Shown: in pieces, positions 1 through 10,612 of the stretch
Position numbering within the stretch: position 1 is the stretch's first letter
Layout of the letters: each line of letters starts with the position of its first letter
DNA from: Rhyzopertha dominica
Lineage: Eukaryota; Arthropoda; Insecta; Coleoptera; Bostrichidae
Direction of reading: 5' to 3'
NCBI GenBank assembly: GCA_025024175.1
Contig: QCXZ01000042.1
Location: 12,355,501 to 12,419,500 of the forward strand
Length of the DNA: 64,000 nt
Notes under the pieces: model-generated
Database searches by the model: none
Seen by the model: only the letters and a program-made list of their open reading frames with translations
Told to the model about the DNA's origin: nothing
Translations under genes and position numbers: made by a program

Positions 1-675
1 ATCGCAATTTATTTAGGAGTGGAAATCGTTTTCCGTTTCATTGATATATCAAATTTTCACACTCATTATTCACATAATTATCTCTCCTTCTTTTTGCAGT
101 ATCGTAACTGATTCTAAAACTTTTGGTTCCAAATTTTGATGCCAATACTAATTGTGACTCTCATCACGAACAGGAGTCCAAATTTGATGTCCATTACCCA
201 CATAGATATACTAACCAAACATAGTGTTATAAATCAGCGATCCCCTTTTTCCCCAAAACGTTCCACAAAGCCCCAACGACTTCCACGGCGCCGTTCCTCC
301 GCCATTAGCGATTCAGGACGTGGTCTTTCCCTGATGGCGAAAACTTTCTTTATTTCCTATAGGAAACTTCTATTTTTAACTTGAGACGAACTTTGACTGA
401 TGGCCGGTACGCTGGGACCGTCTCCTACGTCAAGCTGTGTGGTCGAGAGCAAATTTTCGGTGGGTGTCGTGACTTTAGAAATAATTCATGGACATTGATT
501 GACGGAGCGAAATCAGGAGGGAAAGGAAATTTATTATTTAGCGGGTTGCATAGGTATTTCTAGTGGGTGGTGATTTGGAACCGGAAAATGGGGTGTTTTG
601 TTCCGGATAACCAAATAAATTATAATGGAAACTAAATGACTCGTTCTTTCACGATTGTATATCTTTTGAATTTGA
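1..675. other. Unassigned DNA, GC-richer middle
   Basis: No gene recognised. The ends are AT-rich; about 230-500 is GC-richer and has short overlapping open frames without any motif I know. I see no repeat boundary, tRNA or splice structure that would support a gene here. Confidence 0.5.
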
Positions 676-2660
676 TTTAAATTATTTATTTATTTAATTA
701 CAGTGTTGTACACCCAACTACACAACAGGACGGTAAAAGCTAAGCAAAACGTACAGACAAAACTAATCATACAAAAATATCTTTTAAAGCAGTGATGCTG
801 CCACCAAAAAGATCATAATTTATACGCCAGGAATTATATAAAACACATATGTTATATTGTGGTAAATGCTTTTTTATGTTCGTTCTGGCAGTTGACAGAT
901 AAAATGTGAGAGATGTTCTGGCAGACACTCTAGGTACAACAAAATTTAAAGAACCCAAAATTTCGGCACTATCAAGTAAATTATTGACAAATTTTGAATA
1001 GAAACACCACAGCGTGAAGGTGTGTTTTAGTCTGAAGACTCGAAATATCATTTTTCTCAAGCAGATCGCTGTGACAAACACCTCGGGAAGGAAAGACGCC
1101 GTCGAGATTAAAACTTAGTAGTTTTAGTAATTTTCGTTGAACATTTTCAATATAATTTGTATGTCGCATATAATACGGGGTCCAAACAACCGCTGCGTAT
1201 ACAAATCTAGATCTAATAAATGAGTAAAAAAGCAATTTTAATCTGTTATAGCAGAAATCACGATTGTTACGTGAATTAAAGCTGTATGTTTCACTGGCAT
1301 TAAGACACATTTTATGAATGTGTGGAATAAAAGATAACTTGCTATCGAAAGTTACGCCATCCAAAGCTTCAGCGACAAACTGTGAAAAACAAACCAAATT
1401 GGTGATAGTAGAGCGTGCCTTGATGAAGCCGTGCTGGTGTGCACTAATATACTTAGATAAATTATGATATAAATAGTTATGTACGAGTATTTCAAATACT
1501 TTGCTAAAGTTGCATATGATATAAATTGGTATGTAATTAGTAATGTCCCGTAAATCACCCTTTTTCTGGAGCAGATATACCTTAGACTGTTTCCAAATGT
1601 CGGGAATTATACGCGTCCTTAGGCATAGATTGAATAATACCATCAAAGGGCGGGCAAATATATGTGCACAGCCTTTTAACAAAAATGCAGGAATGCCATC
1701 GGGCCCTGTTTAATTCGCTTTAACGCAGCTAATACTTCATGCTCAGTAAATTCTAATAAGATAATAGCAGGATGTGTGACCGGTGAATTTATTGACAAAT
1801 GTGATGATTCTGCGTAAGATTTGCTAAAGAAATCAGCAAAAGCATTTAGAATATTATCTGGCGTATTAAGACACTGGTCGCCGTAGTACATGTACTTTGA
1901 AATATTGAATTGTCTTTTTTTGTTATTAATAAATGACCAGAATTTGCCGGGATCGGTCTTTATTTTGGTTTCGGTATTCTGTACGAAACGTTTATAGGAG
2001 TCGTTGACCTCAGTTTTAATCAGTCCTCGAAGTCTTTGCGCAATTCCGCAAGAGTTTGAGCAGTATTTAGCTTTAAGTTTAATGTGTTTTATAGTCAATG
2101 AATCAAACCATGGTGGATATTTACGAGAGCGGCGGGAAGAAAATTACGGTACACAGATATCGAAAACGCTATTCAATTTACTATAAAAGTAATCTACAGC
2201 ATCATTTAGGTCGTCGATATGTTCAAGAGAAACCCAGTCAGTGTTTAGTAGCATATCGCAAAGACTGAAAAAAATTTGCTTTGTGGAAATCATAATTATA
2301 GGTACTATTAAACAAAAAATTGTGTTTTGAGTTAATGGATTTGTTTACTACAAAAGAAATATTTAATGCCGGGTGATGTGCATCTTCGTCAACGAGAGGA
2401 CCCAAGGATCTCTCCACACTACGTTCACGACTAAACAACAACAAGTCTAACAGCCTTGCACTTTGGCTACGCACACAATTGTATTGCAACAGGCTAAGGG
2501 AGTTTTGAAAACTAGTTAATGCAAAAACATGACCATCTAAACATGAATTATTCATAACGGTATCGACATATTTAGAAATATTAAAATCAACGAGTATTAA
2601 TAAATATGTGGAAAAAAACGAAGTATATTGTATTAAGTTTTTGAGAGCACCATTCTGCTT
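676..2660 (-). pseudogene. Jockey-like non-LTR retrotransposon relic
   Basis: Decayed pol gene of an endonuclease/reverse-transcriptase retrotransposon, read on the minus strand. About 2640-2300 encodes the end of an APE-type endonuclease, with a degraded VDFN (normally GDFN) and DEDAHHPAL. 2098-1680 is the linker before the RT, containing DPGKFWSFINNKK and FTEHEVLAALKRIKQGP. 1682-1360 is the start of the RT fingers, with PDIWKQSKVYLLQKKGD, NY-PIYI, SKVFE and QHGFIKARST. The frame then jumps at about 1355 straight to the C-terminal thumb region (KCLNASETY, SRFVYAAVVWTPYY), so the palm with its catalytic YADD box is deleted. The joint at about 1680 is a frameshift. The 3' end reads into a TAAA-type tail at about 676-702. 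The 5' end is truncated. Not functional; RT identity is firm, the Jockey assignment is from motif memory. Confidence 0.85.
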
Positions 2661-3398
2661 TTACATCGCAACTAGGCAAATATAGCAACTGTTCCTTGGT
2701 GTTTTTCACATGGCCTTCAAGTGGGCCATTGCTATTTCTTCAATGGACCTATTCTGTGGTCTATTCCAATCAACCCCACCCCAACCCCTTTCCCCCCGCC
2801 CCGCCAGAAATTACAANGCAAATTGGCCCGTTAATTAAGCNCATATTTANTTAAATTAGGTCGGACAAAAAGCGTCGGTAGCGCCGCGACGCTCGAGGTG
2901 AGCGAGCATAACATCGGACTTGGCTATGATGTTTAATTAATTTTCGTTAGCGGATCCACGGCCCTATAGTGTTTGCTTAAAAACTTCCACTCGGGAGGGT
3001 AGCGGGGCGTATCGGAAAGCCCGACCCGTGAATTGGGAAAGTTTTGCGATTTAACGAACCAAACTGAAATTTCAATATGCAGGTGCAGGTGTACGCTACG
3101 ATGACTCCAGGAAAAGGGATTGTAGTGCAATTTTTCAACTTGGGGAGTTTTCGAGGGATCGATGCAGTTGTTGCGGATGAACGGATGCCCATCCGGGGAG
3201 AAGGAATGTCTTGTTTTTCTTAAAGTGCGGACGAACTGCTGGATAACATCAGCATTTGTCGACCTAACTCGAACTAGTTGTTATGTTCCAAAATTTTAGT
3301 GAATCATAGTATTTCAAAGTATGCTCCTTCTATAGGTTATCTGTTTTTGATTAGGGTTGTGGATTTCTAGGTTTACGTTTTTCGTTTATAATTTCATC
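2661..3398. other. GC-richer island without gene
   Basis: Contains C-runs near 2770-2810, three N bases (2817, 2841, 2850) and CpG-rich DNA to about 3220, then AT-rich DNA. Overlapping minus-strand frames (2933-3192) cover each other in different phases and show no family motif, so I treat them as chance. Nothing else recognised. Confidence 0.4.
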
Positions 3399-3408
3399 TA
3401 ATTTCATT

Positions 3409-3412
<4 letters not shown>
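3399..3412. repeat. Left copy of RTE target-site duplication
   Basis: taatttcatttgta here is identical to 4794-4807. The two copies bracket the truncated RTE-like element exactly at the tail and at the point where its coding homology stops. This is what target-primed reverse transcription leaves. Two of its bases overlap the TA repeat, so the true length is 12-14 bp. Confidence 0.75.

Positions 3413-3456
<44 letters not shown>
3411..3456. repeat. TA microsatellite, tail of RTE-like element
   Basis: About 22 uninterrupted TA units. It sits directly after the 3' end of the RT gene at 3505-4793 (minus strand). It is best read as the simple-repeat tail of that element rather than an unrelated microsatellite; RTE-group elements commonly end in short simple repeats. 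Confidence 0.8.
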
Positions 3457-3457
<1 letters not shown>

Positions 3458-4793
3458 GGATCCCTTCTACCATTCTGGTGTAGGGTTTTCTTCTGTATCT
3501 TCTTCTATTCTTCCACAAATTTTTTCCATTTCTTTTTATCTACACATAACTTTTGCGCTTCGTGCCATGTTGTATTTTTCTTCTGCAATGTTTTTACGAT
3601 TACGTTGTTCCAGGTCTCTTTCGGTCTTCCTCTGCTTCTTCTCTGTATGTCCCTTGCTTCCCACACACTTTCCACTTGTCTATCACTATTCATTCTATTC
3701 AAGTGTCCCCACCATCCAAGCTGCTTCTTTTCTATTTCATCCGTTAGAGGTTGCAATTTCAATTCCTTCCGTACATCTTCATTGCGGACTCTGTCCCTTC
3801 TTGTTATTCCTTTTATTTTTCTGAGAAATTTCATTTCCATTGCTTGGATTCGGCTACGTATTTTGTTGTTTAGGATCCAAGTTTCACATCCGAATGTAAG
3901 CACCGTTATATACATTGACTTGTAAACTGTGATTTTTGTTTTCCTTGATACTTCTTTTTTACCAAGAAGTTTTTTGTAAATAGAATAATACATGTTTGCT
4001 GCTTTCTGTATTCTGTCTATTATTTCCAGTTCTTGGTCTCCTTTACAGTTGATATTCACTCCCAAGTATTTGACATTTTGTACCTGTTGAATGTGTGCTT
4101 TGTTTACAGTTAGCATTAGCCTTTCTTCGTTTTTTCCCACTGACATCACTTTAGTTTTCTCACAGTTCATTCTCATGTTATATTTATTTAGCGTACTATT
4201 CCATAATTGTAGATTATATTGCATGTCCGTTTCATTTTTGGCAAATACAACTACGTCGTCTGCAAAAGCACATTCACTGATCTCTACGATTTTAAGATGT
4301 CTGTATCCTATTTGTAGTTTTTTCACTCTTCCCCTTATTTCCCTCATAATGTCATCCATCAATACATTGAACAGTAATGGACTTAATACACCTCCCTGTT
4401 TTAGACCTTCTCTAATTTCAAATTCTGCAGATTTAGCGTTGTTTGTCCTGACGTAACTGGTGTTTCTTTTATATATGCTTCTTATTGCCATTATTAATTT
4501 TGGGTCTATTCCTCTGTCCAATAAGCTTTTCCATATTTTTGTGCGTGGTGCTCGATCAAAAGCTTTTTCTAGGTCTATGAAGGCCATGCATGCTGATTTG
4601 CCCTGAACATGTAGTTTGTGTATTATATGTTTAAGGGTGAAGACGTGATCCTGCAAGCTTCTGCCTTTTCTAAAGCCGCTTTGAGGTTCCAAAAGTTGAT
4701 GTTCTAAGCTATCCTGCAATCTTGTGGCCAACACTCTTTCATATACCTTTTCTGCTATGCAGAGCAATGTTATTCCTCTATAATTTTCGCAAA
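3457..4793 (-). mobile_element. 5'-truncated RTE-like non-LTR retrotransposon (RT domain)
   Basis: One long open frame (3505-4767; coding homology extends to about 4793) encodes the RT of a non-LTR element. In order: CENYRGITLL at the very start, QSGFRKGRS, FIDLEKAFD (first catalytic Asp), GLKQGGVLSPLLFN, FADDVVVF (catalytic Asp pair), NVKYLGV, then a C-terminal CETWILNN...MEMKFLRK region and the RGRPKETW tail box. The frame is uninterrupted for 420 codons, so the copy is fairly young. It lacks the N-terminal endonuclease because the 5' end stops at 4793. It is flanked by a 14-bp direct duplication and ends in a TA repeat. RTE assignment rests on the CxNYRGI and RGRP-TW boxes and the tail type; another related clade is possible. 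Confidence 0.85.
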
Positions 4794-4807
4794 TAATTTC
4801 ATTTGTA
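4794..4807. repeat. Right copy of RTE target-site duplication
   Basis: Identical to 3399-4312-side copy at 3399-3412. It abuts the last codon (Cys of the CENYRGI box) that still matches the RT family. Confidence 0.75.
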
Positions 4808-6890
4808 CATGTTTTAATTTCGGTAGAGCTACGAAAAATCCAAATTAGTATGCGGTGCTAGTGTCAAAAAAATTAATCATTGATAGAAATAAAACGGTGG
4901 CTGATTGGAAAGTAGGGTGTTCGGCATTTTGCGGCAAGCAATCGTCTTTGGAAGCTGCTTCTCCTAGTGAGGATCACAGCACGAACACACCGTCAAGGTA
5001 AAAAGGGAAATTGAGAGTGATGTCCTTAAACCTCCCATATTATTGGAATCAAACTTCAATCAGTTGCCAGTTCATTTTCAGAAATTTCTAGCCCTCATTG
5101 TGAGGTAAGTCGATATGGTTATGGTTCTTATAGAGCATTTTTTTAAAATTCGATATACTGTGATTTAGGGTCCGGTTACGGGGTGATCCCCACTGTCCTC
5201 GTGTTTTAAGTTAGACAAACCAAGTATACGCCGTACGAGTTGCTACAAAGCCGGCCATCTTCTTCATACTGGGAGAGGAGTTCCCTGAAAAGCCGTTACT
5301 GCCCATAAGCGAAGCTACTCGCACGGAAATAGGTTGAGCTAACCAACATATCCTCCAAGAAGAAGACGAGGTCAGAAACCCATATTTTTTTTGTCTTCTT
5401 TGGAAATTAGCAGTTTGTTTATACGAAAAATAAGTTATCTGTAAACCACGCTTACGTAAGCATTGTGGTAGGTTTTGTTTTTCTTAACGTTTAATTACAC
5501 ATTTGAAGTTTTTGTACGCTATTGATTGTTTTGGATTGTTGCTTCAAAATTAAAGATTGTGAAGATACGTTGAAACGTTTTGTTTTGCGTACTTTATATT
5601 TTTTATGTGAGAAAGATAGCTTCCTAGTAATTCGTGTTTGGTAGTGGAAGCTTGGACGACAGTTCGGCAAATAAAGGGGGTTCAAACACGTGGCGCCCTA
5701 TAAACAAGAATAAGTACTACGATCCATCTCCACTTGAACTAACCGGCACCCTGTTGTGAGTTTGTCGTCATTTTCAATTTGTAGAAAGTTTGTTTCCTTC
5801 TTGTTTGAATTTTAAGTGTTTGTTTACTAATTTTATTTGTGGCGTCACAAGTTGATTCACTAGATAGACATAAAATTAAATAAATTTTTCTTCAAATGAA
5901 TAATGTGACTCTGGTGGTATTATTAAAGAAAGAAACAACACGCGGTTTTAGAATGTTTATTATTAACGGTAAATCGTTTGGACTAGCTAGCCCTTATCGA
6001 TTAAAGCTGCAGAATTAGTGACAAAATGACTAAAATATAGCTCTGATATAAAAAATGCAGTACACTGTCAGCTTACTAAACCTAAGCACAAAAGTGGATT
6101 AGGATCTATAAAAAATAAAAAAATAAAGCCAAATTGACTTTTACTTGTTAAGCCACCGAAGAAGGCCGTTTGGAGATTGAAATGCTGGCATTTGGCTTCG
6201 CCAAAAATAAAAAATGAAAGTAGGATCAAAAATAAGTGTTTTACTATTATTTTTTAATACCTCTACTATACTACCTTACACCGCTTTACCTCACCACCAG
6301 TACTACCACTACTATACTACTACTGCTACTTTTTTAATATGAAGCACGATTTTAAAGTAAAAAATTGTTAAATTTATCTGAAAAAGACATTTTAAGAACA
6401 GTTAAACGAATTTTAACACTAGGTCTTCATATGATTCTTATCCATATTATTTAAATCAGCCATATCGTCTTTTAAACATATGGAAGTACAACTTGTTAAG
6501 CACAGTGTTATCATCAAAAGGATGTATGTATGTAAGCCTACATTATCTAGATCGATGTGGAAACATTTTATTTATGACGTCGACCTGTAAGCTATTCTGC
6601 GTGCAGCTGAAATTATTTTGTGTAAAACACTGCTTGCATGCATTTTTAGTGTCGACGCCCCCAAAGCTTTAGATTCATAGTCACGATTCTTCGGAGAACT
6701 AATATCCATAAATATCGCAGCAGTGAAAGCCCCATTTCTATCGGTAGGCGGGAACAATCCAAAGAAAAACGTGATAACACCGAACATAAATAAAACGAAA
6801 TACGGAGTGGGCTTTGTATGTACATCTGCGAGCTGGCCTCTTCTTTTCAGGCAAAGATTAAATGAGTAATGAGTAATTCTGTACATCGAA
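4808..6890. other. No gene recognised
   Basis: AT-rich DNA with a slightly GC-richer patch at about 5160-5360. 6241-6330 is a degenerate CTA/CAC-type trinucleotide stretch. The minus-strand frame at 6572-6886 (104 codons, with a hydrophobic patch FVLFMFGVITFFFGLF) is the only notable open frame. It has no motif I recognise and no supporting neighbours. Confidence 0.4.
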
Positions 6891-6894
6891 TTCC

Positions 6895-7182
6895 GAACTG
6901 CTGCTTTTACAAAATGAAAACCTTAAAAAACGTTGTTGTGCAAAATTTATTAAAGCATCATTTTCGACATTGTTTCCATTACGATCTTCCGCCGTTGTGC
7001 ATTGAAGTGCTTCAAAATAAAGAAAAGGTTACTTTGAACGTATGCGCAGCCATTCATGTACTGCCTGGATCACTTGAATTGTTTTCCACTTAATGGCTTT
7101 TTAAGTTTACTAAAGACATCATAATCACTTGGGGCGAGGTCAGGGAAATAAAGAGGATGTTATAGACACTCAAACTGGCATG
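6895..7182 (-). pseudogene. Older mariner relic, C-terminal part
   Basis: Minus-strand reading gives HPLYFPDLAPSDYDVF followed by KLKKPLSGKQF, the third catalytic-Asp region of a mariner transposase. Stops and a degenerate C-terminus follow toward 6895. It belongs with 8469-8560. The two parts are separated by the younger mariner at 7185-8465 and by an internal deletion of roughly 100 codons, because the segment between the first-Asp box and this box is missing. Family level is clear from the SPDLAPSD-type box; the sub-group is not resolved. Confidence 0.7.
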
Positions 7183-7184
7183 TA
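7183..7184. repeat. TA target duplication, left of mariner
   Basis: TA dinucleotide directly outside the left inverted repeat; the partner is 8466-8467. Mariner elements insert at TA and duplicate it. Confidence 0.75.
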
Positions 7185-7216
7185 CGAGGCATGTTTTTTA
7201 AGTATTTACCGTTTTG
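7185..7216 (+). repeat. Mariner left terminal inverted repeat
   Basis: Begins cgaggcatgttttttaagta and continues through taccgtttt. It matches the reverse complement of 8434-8465 except for a few bases (cgaggc/cgaaac and one dinucleotide), giving a TIR of about 32 bp. Confidence 0.85.
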
Positions 7217-8312
7217 GAATTAAAAAAAAAGACGTGCAAAGATATCGCATAAATTTTATCTTGAGGCACTTNTCATAACGTGGCACCAGTTTTTGAATAC
7301 CCTCCTCATAAAATTCTGCCGCCTGACTTGCTAACCACTGTATCACAAATATTTCGACTTCGTCATCGTCTTGAAGACGCTGACCACCCAGGTGTTTCTT
7401 CAAGTGCAGGAACAAATAGTAGTCGCTGGGCGCCAGATCAGGGCTGTATGGAGGATGATCTAGAGTTTCCCATTTAAACGATTTGATGAGATCTTTGGTC
7501 CGATTAGCCGCATGTGGACGGGCATTGTCATGCAGCAAAACGATACCCTTACTCAACTTGCCACGTCTTTTGTTTTGGATTGCACGACGCAGATTGTTCA
7601 ATGTCTTACAATAAGACGCTGCATTGATTGTCTCATTACGAGGCAGAAACTCCACTAGCAGTACTCCTTTTCTGTCCCAAAAAACTGTGCTCATGATTTT
7701 CCGGGCAGAAATTGTTTGCTTGAACTTCACTTTTTTGGGTGATGATGAATGTCGCCATTCCATGGATTGTTGTTTCGATTCTGGTGTGACGTAGGTCACC
7801 CATGTTTCGTCACCAGTAACAATTTGGTCTAAAAAATCTTCACCTTCATTGTGGTACCGCTCAAGGAAAGTCAATGCACTGCCTAAACGTTGGGTTTTGT
7901 GCAAATCCGTCAACATTTTCGGAACCCAACGTGAACACAATTTCCGGTAATTCAAGTTCTCGGTCACAATGCGATACAAAACACTACGAGAATATTGAGG
8001 AAAGCAGTCGCACAATGATGAAATTGTAAAGCGTCTGTTTTCTCTCACCTTTTCGTTCACTTTCTGTACCAAATCTTCATTAACGACCGAAGGACGCCCA
8101 CTCCGTTCTTCATCATGCACATTTGTGCGGCCATCTTTAAATGCTCTCACCCATTTCCTTACCATTCCATCACTCATAATGTTTTGTCCGTAAACTTCAC
8201 AGATCTCACGATGAATATCGATCGGTTTTACGCCTTTAGCACTAAGAAATCGTATAACAGCCCGCACTTCACAATCGGCGGGACTCACGATTGTCGGAGG
8301 CATCTTAAACAC
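7206..8312 (-). CDS. Mariner DD34D transposase
   Basis: Cut-and-paste transposase. Residues about 10-60 form the first helix-turn-helix (RFLSAKGVKPIDIHREICEVYG), followed by the linker EERSGRPS and a second HTH. The WVPK-LT box precedes the catalytic domain: first Asp in IVTGDETW, second in HDNARPH, third in YSPDLAPSDYYLF. The second and third Asp are separated by exactly 34 residues, the mariner signature. The frame is open for 368 codons. After the KLVPRY-KCL box the C-terminus (KIKFMRYL...) no longer matches the usual short mariner ending, so a late frameshift is likely. The frame starts at 8312, with a second possible start three codons in. Whether the protein is active cannot be judged from sequence alone. 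Confidence 0.9.
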   Translation of the reverse strand: MFKMPPTIVSPADCEVRAVIRFLSAKGVKPIDIHREICEVYGQNIMSDGMVRKWVRAFKDGRTNVHDEERSGRPSVVNEDLVQKVNEKVRENRRFTISSLCDCFPQYSRSVLYRIVTENLNYRKLCSRWVPKMLTDLHKTQRLGSALTFLERYHNEGEDFLDQIVTGDETWVTYVTPESKQQSMEWRHSSSPKKVKFKQTISARKIMSTVFWDRKGVLLVEFLPRNETINAASYCKTLNNLRRAIQNKRRGKLSKGIVLLHDNARPHAANRTKDLIKSFKWETLDHPPYSPDLAPSDYYLFLHLKKHLGGQRLQDDDEVEIFVIQWLASQAAEFYEEGIQKLVPRYXKCLKIKFMRYLCTSFFLIPKR

Positions 8313-8433
8313 TCAGTATACAATGTATACAATGAAGAATCAAACTGTAATGGCGTCAGTGCGTAGACAAGAGATGTAGGTAACCAGCGCGCATGCGCGG
8401 AACGCCGACCGTAGCGCTGCGGCGGCGGAATCG

Positions 8434-8465
8434 CAAAACGGTACTTACTTAAAAAACATGTTTCG
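8434..8465 (-). repeat. Mariner right terminal inverted repeat
   Basis: The reverse complement begins cgaaacatgttttttaagta, the counterpart of 7185-7216. TA follows at 8466-8467. Confidence 0.85.
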
Positions 8466-8468
8466 TAT

Positions 8469-8560
8469 AATAGTGTACCCACGACTCATCTCCAGTCACC
8501 GTCCTTGTCAGACAGGCGTCTCCTTTTGCTCACAAAGGGTTGGACAAAACTGTCAGAACG
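8469..8560 (-). pseudogene. Older mariner relic, N-terminal side of catalytic domain
   Basis: The minus strand reads AKGDACLTRTVTGDESWVHY, ending at 8469. This is the first-Asp box of a mariner transposase different from the inserted one (its box is VTGDETWVTY). A stop precedes it by a few codons. Together with 6895-7182 it is the remnant of the host element split by the younger insertion. Confidence 0.7.
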
Positions 8561-9588
8561 AAATACTTTCAACCAAAAGAAAACGATAGATATGTCCATG
8601 TTTCATGTCTGAAAATAAGCACGAGGAGAGAATACAAACACGTTTTAGCAGATTTGAATAACTGAGTCCAATTTTGGGTGAACTCCAAGAGAGCTTGATC
8701 AGAGACTAAGTGGGCCATATCGTCATCAGCGACAGATATGTCATATTAGTTTTGTCTATAAAAAAGTTATAATAAACCTTGATTTTTAGTTCATTTAGTT
8801 TATTACATACTATATATTGTAATTCACAAATCCATCTAGGTCTCAAAAATAACACTTCTCCCAAGTTTTTAGACATTTTCTATTTTTTGTACATTTAGGG
8901 AACATTTAAGGTTTTCGTTTAGCTCTGTGTATAAGAAAAACAGAAGCTCGACCTGTTTTCTCGGACCAGTTAACGAGATTTAAAAGAAGTGAGTTTCGGC
9001 TCTCAAGCTTTTACGTCGGCTCTGCGAGCTGAGGCCTCGTAGATGCGTGTCCATATTTATGGGTCGTTTAGAAGGCTCTTTATGAGTCCGCGGTACATCG
9101 CCAGATAATACGATTACCTTAAATAACTGGAGTTTTAGCATAACAGAAACGGCGGGCGGCCATTTACATTTTCAAGCCGGCGGTACAAGTGGACCTGGTG
9201 AATACGAAATTAGAGGCAGATAAGCTCAAGCGAAGCATCTGCGGCGACACGGAGGCTGCATCTCAAATTATATGAAGTTGGACTGAACGGACAGTGGGAT
9301 TAGATTCCGTAGTTACCAAAATGCTCCGTCGTCGTTTCATCAGTTAGTTTTTACACCAATTCAAATCCAGATTCATCGTTTCTTGCAGTTTGTGACTAAG
9401 AGCTTCGTTTATAATATACTGATATGATAGGCACAACATGCTGTCAGTAAAGTATTTTTCGAAGTGCTTTTCATCCGTACTTGTTGACTCGAATACCATT
9501 TATCGCAAGAGTTCATCTCGATTGGCTATAAATAACTATGTATGTGTTCCCTGAATAACCGACGATATTAGAAAAAAGTACAATCTCT
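8561..9588. other. No gene recognised
   Basis: Mixed-composition DNA; 8950-9330 is GC-richer. No long open frame, repeat boundary or RNA gene seen. Confidence 0.4.
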
Positions 9589-9735
9589 TTCAAAACAAGG
9601 AATAGGCCCTTATATGAAACCAGTCATTTTTATAAAGGAATGCTTGCATAATCTGTTGACTCCTCTTCAGATAATTTTCAATAAATCATTAAAAGAAGGC
9701 GTCTTTCCTAGAATCTGGAAATTTGTCCTCAGCAC
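9589..9735 (+). pseudogene. Jockey-like RT scrap
   Basis: A plus-strand frame reads GPYMKPVIFIKECLHNLL, then TPLQIIFNKSLKEGVFPRIW and KFV. This is the conserved entry to the RT domain of Jockey-type elements (GPDG...FN-SL--G-FP-IWK). About 48 codons remain; both ends are lost. AT-rich DNA downstream to about 10100 may be its 3' flank, but I see no tail that proves it. Confidence 0.65.
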
Positions 9736-10310
9736 ACTGTTCTTAGACGTTTCCATTTTATCAATAAATTTTATTTAATACTTGGCACATTTTAATTAGT
9801 ATCCTTATTATATCTGATGTAATTTAGAAGTAGATTTGAGAAGACTTCTCTTTTGAGAAATTAGTATTAATAACTTACTTACCTTCTCTATTTAAAATTT
9901 CCTTTTCTACATAATTGCCCACTCGCGTCTTCCCAATGGTTTAGTTTTAGATTGATTTGATATGTACATAATATTTTAAATTATATACTTCTATCTACCA
10001 TATCTGCATTGCTGTTTCAATTTTATTTTAAGTAATTTTTATGCGGTTTCTACCTTTTTTTTAGTTCACTTTTAATTAATAAAATATTGTAGATAGGTAG
10101 GCCCTGAAGAATTAGCGGTCATTATCACTTTACATCTATATCATAGTAGCATGTCTCTTTATTGAAAATCAAGGACAAGTTGACACATTTTCTGAAGATA
10201 TTAACGGTATTTTATCTTAAATGCCCAGAACCGAGCGAGAACAGCAGTTAAGAGACTAGGCAGCTATTTCTTATGGTCTTCATTACGCTACATTAGCTGA
10301 CATTTGCATT
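9736..10310. other. AT-rich DNA, nothing recognised
   Basis: No open frame of note. It could include the 3' untranslated part of the preceding retrotransposon scrap. Confidence 0.4.
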
Positions 10311-10311
10311 G

Positions 10312-10612
10312 GAAGGAGAGATAGAATCGTAATAACGCAAAATAAATTACATTCATGAAGTAATATCGAACGCTTCATTACTATAGTAGTCGTGCGATAC
10401 CTGGAGATAAACGAAGCCGCGGTCGTCTAGTGGTTAAGGACACTCGCACTAATCAGTGTTCGCGCGATTACCCAGGTTCGAATCCTGGCCGCGGCCTTCA
10501 AATTTTATTTTTCGTTCATTTTTAATTCGGTCAGCCTTTGGAGTACACTTATTAGAGGAATGCATTGTTAGAGGGATTGTAGGACGAAACACAAAATTTT
10601 CACCAACACATT
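10312..10612 (+). repeat. tRNA-related dispersed repeat, copy 1
   Basis: Homologous to 12060-12410 over three zones. Upstream they share ggag-gatagaat and taatatcgaacg-ttcatt. In the middle is a tRNA-like head (10416-10495). Downstream is a shared body (ttttaattc--tcag, cacttattag, cattgttag and gtaggacga). The tRNA-like part carries a perfect B-box (ggttcgaatcc) and a weaker A-box, as in RNA polymerase III-driven SINEs. Homology 5' of the tRNA head is unusual for a simple SINE and suggests a tandem or composite origin. Confidence 0.75.
10416..10495 (+). tRNA. tRNA-like sequence (SINE head, probably not a functional tRNA)
   Basis: Acceptor stem gccgcgg/ccgcggc pairs perfectly. The T arm ccagg-ttcgaat-cctgg is canonical. 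The D arm gtct...ggac encloses agtggtta. The anticodon arm is abnormal: ctcgc pairs only with a distant gcgat, leaving a loop of about 16 nt, so no anticodon can be assigned without assuming an intron or insertion. Two more copies nearby argue for a retroposon head rather than a working tRNA gene. Confidence 0.6.

Larger units (their letters stand above)
7185..8465 (-). mobile_element. Mariner transposon, nearly complete (1,281 bp)
   Basis: Both terminal inverted repeats, a TA duplication and an uninterrupted transposase frame are present. The length is normal for a mariner. It lies inside an older mariner relic, whose coding sequence resumes on both sides. One N (7272) lies in the transposase. 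The high match of the two TIRs and the open frame suggest a fairly recent insertion. Confidence 0.9.

Noticed and set aside
3408..3925. Plus-strand open frames of 60-138 codons across 3408-3925 and 4091-4456
   Set aside because: They lie antisense to the RTE-like RT gene, start in a TA repeat, and are rich in Ser/Phe/Leu as expected for antisense shadows.
8115..8366. Plus-strand frame over the mariner gene
   Set aside because: Antisense to the transposase N-terminus; no motif of its own.
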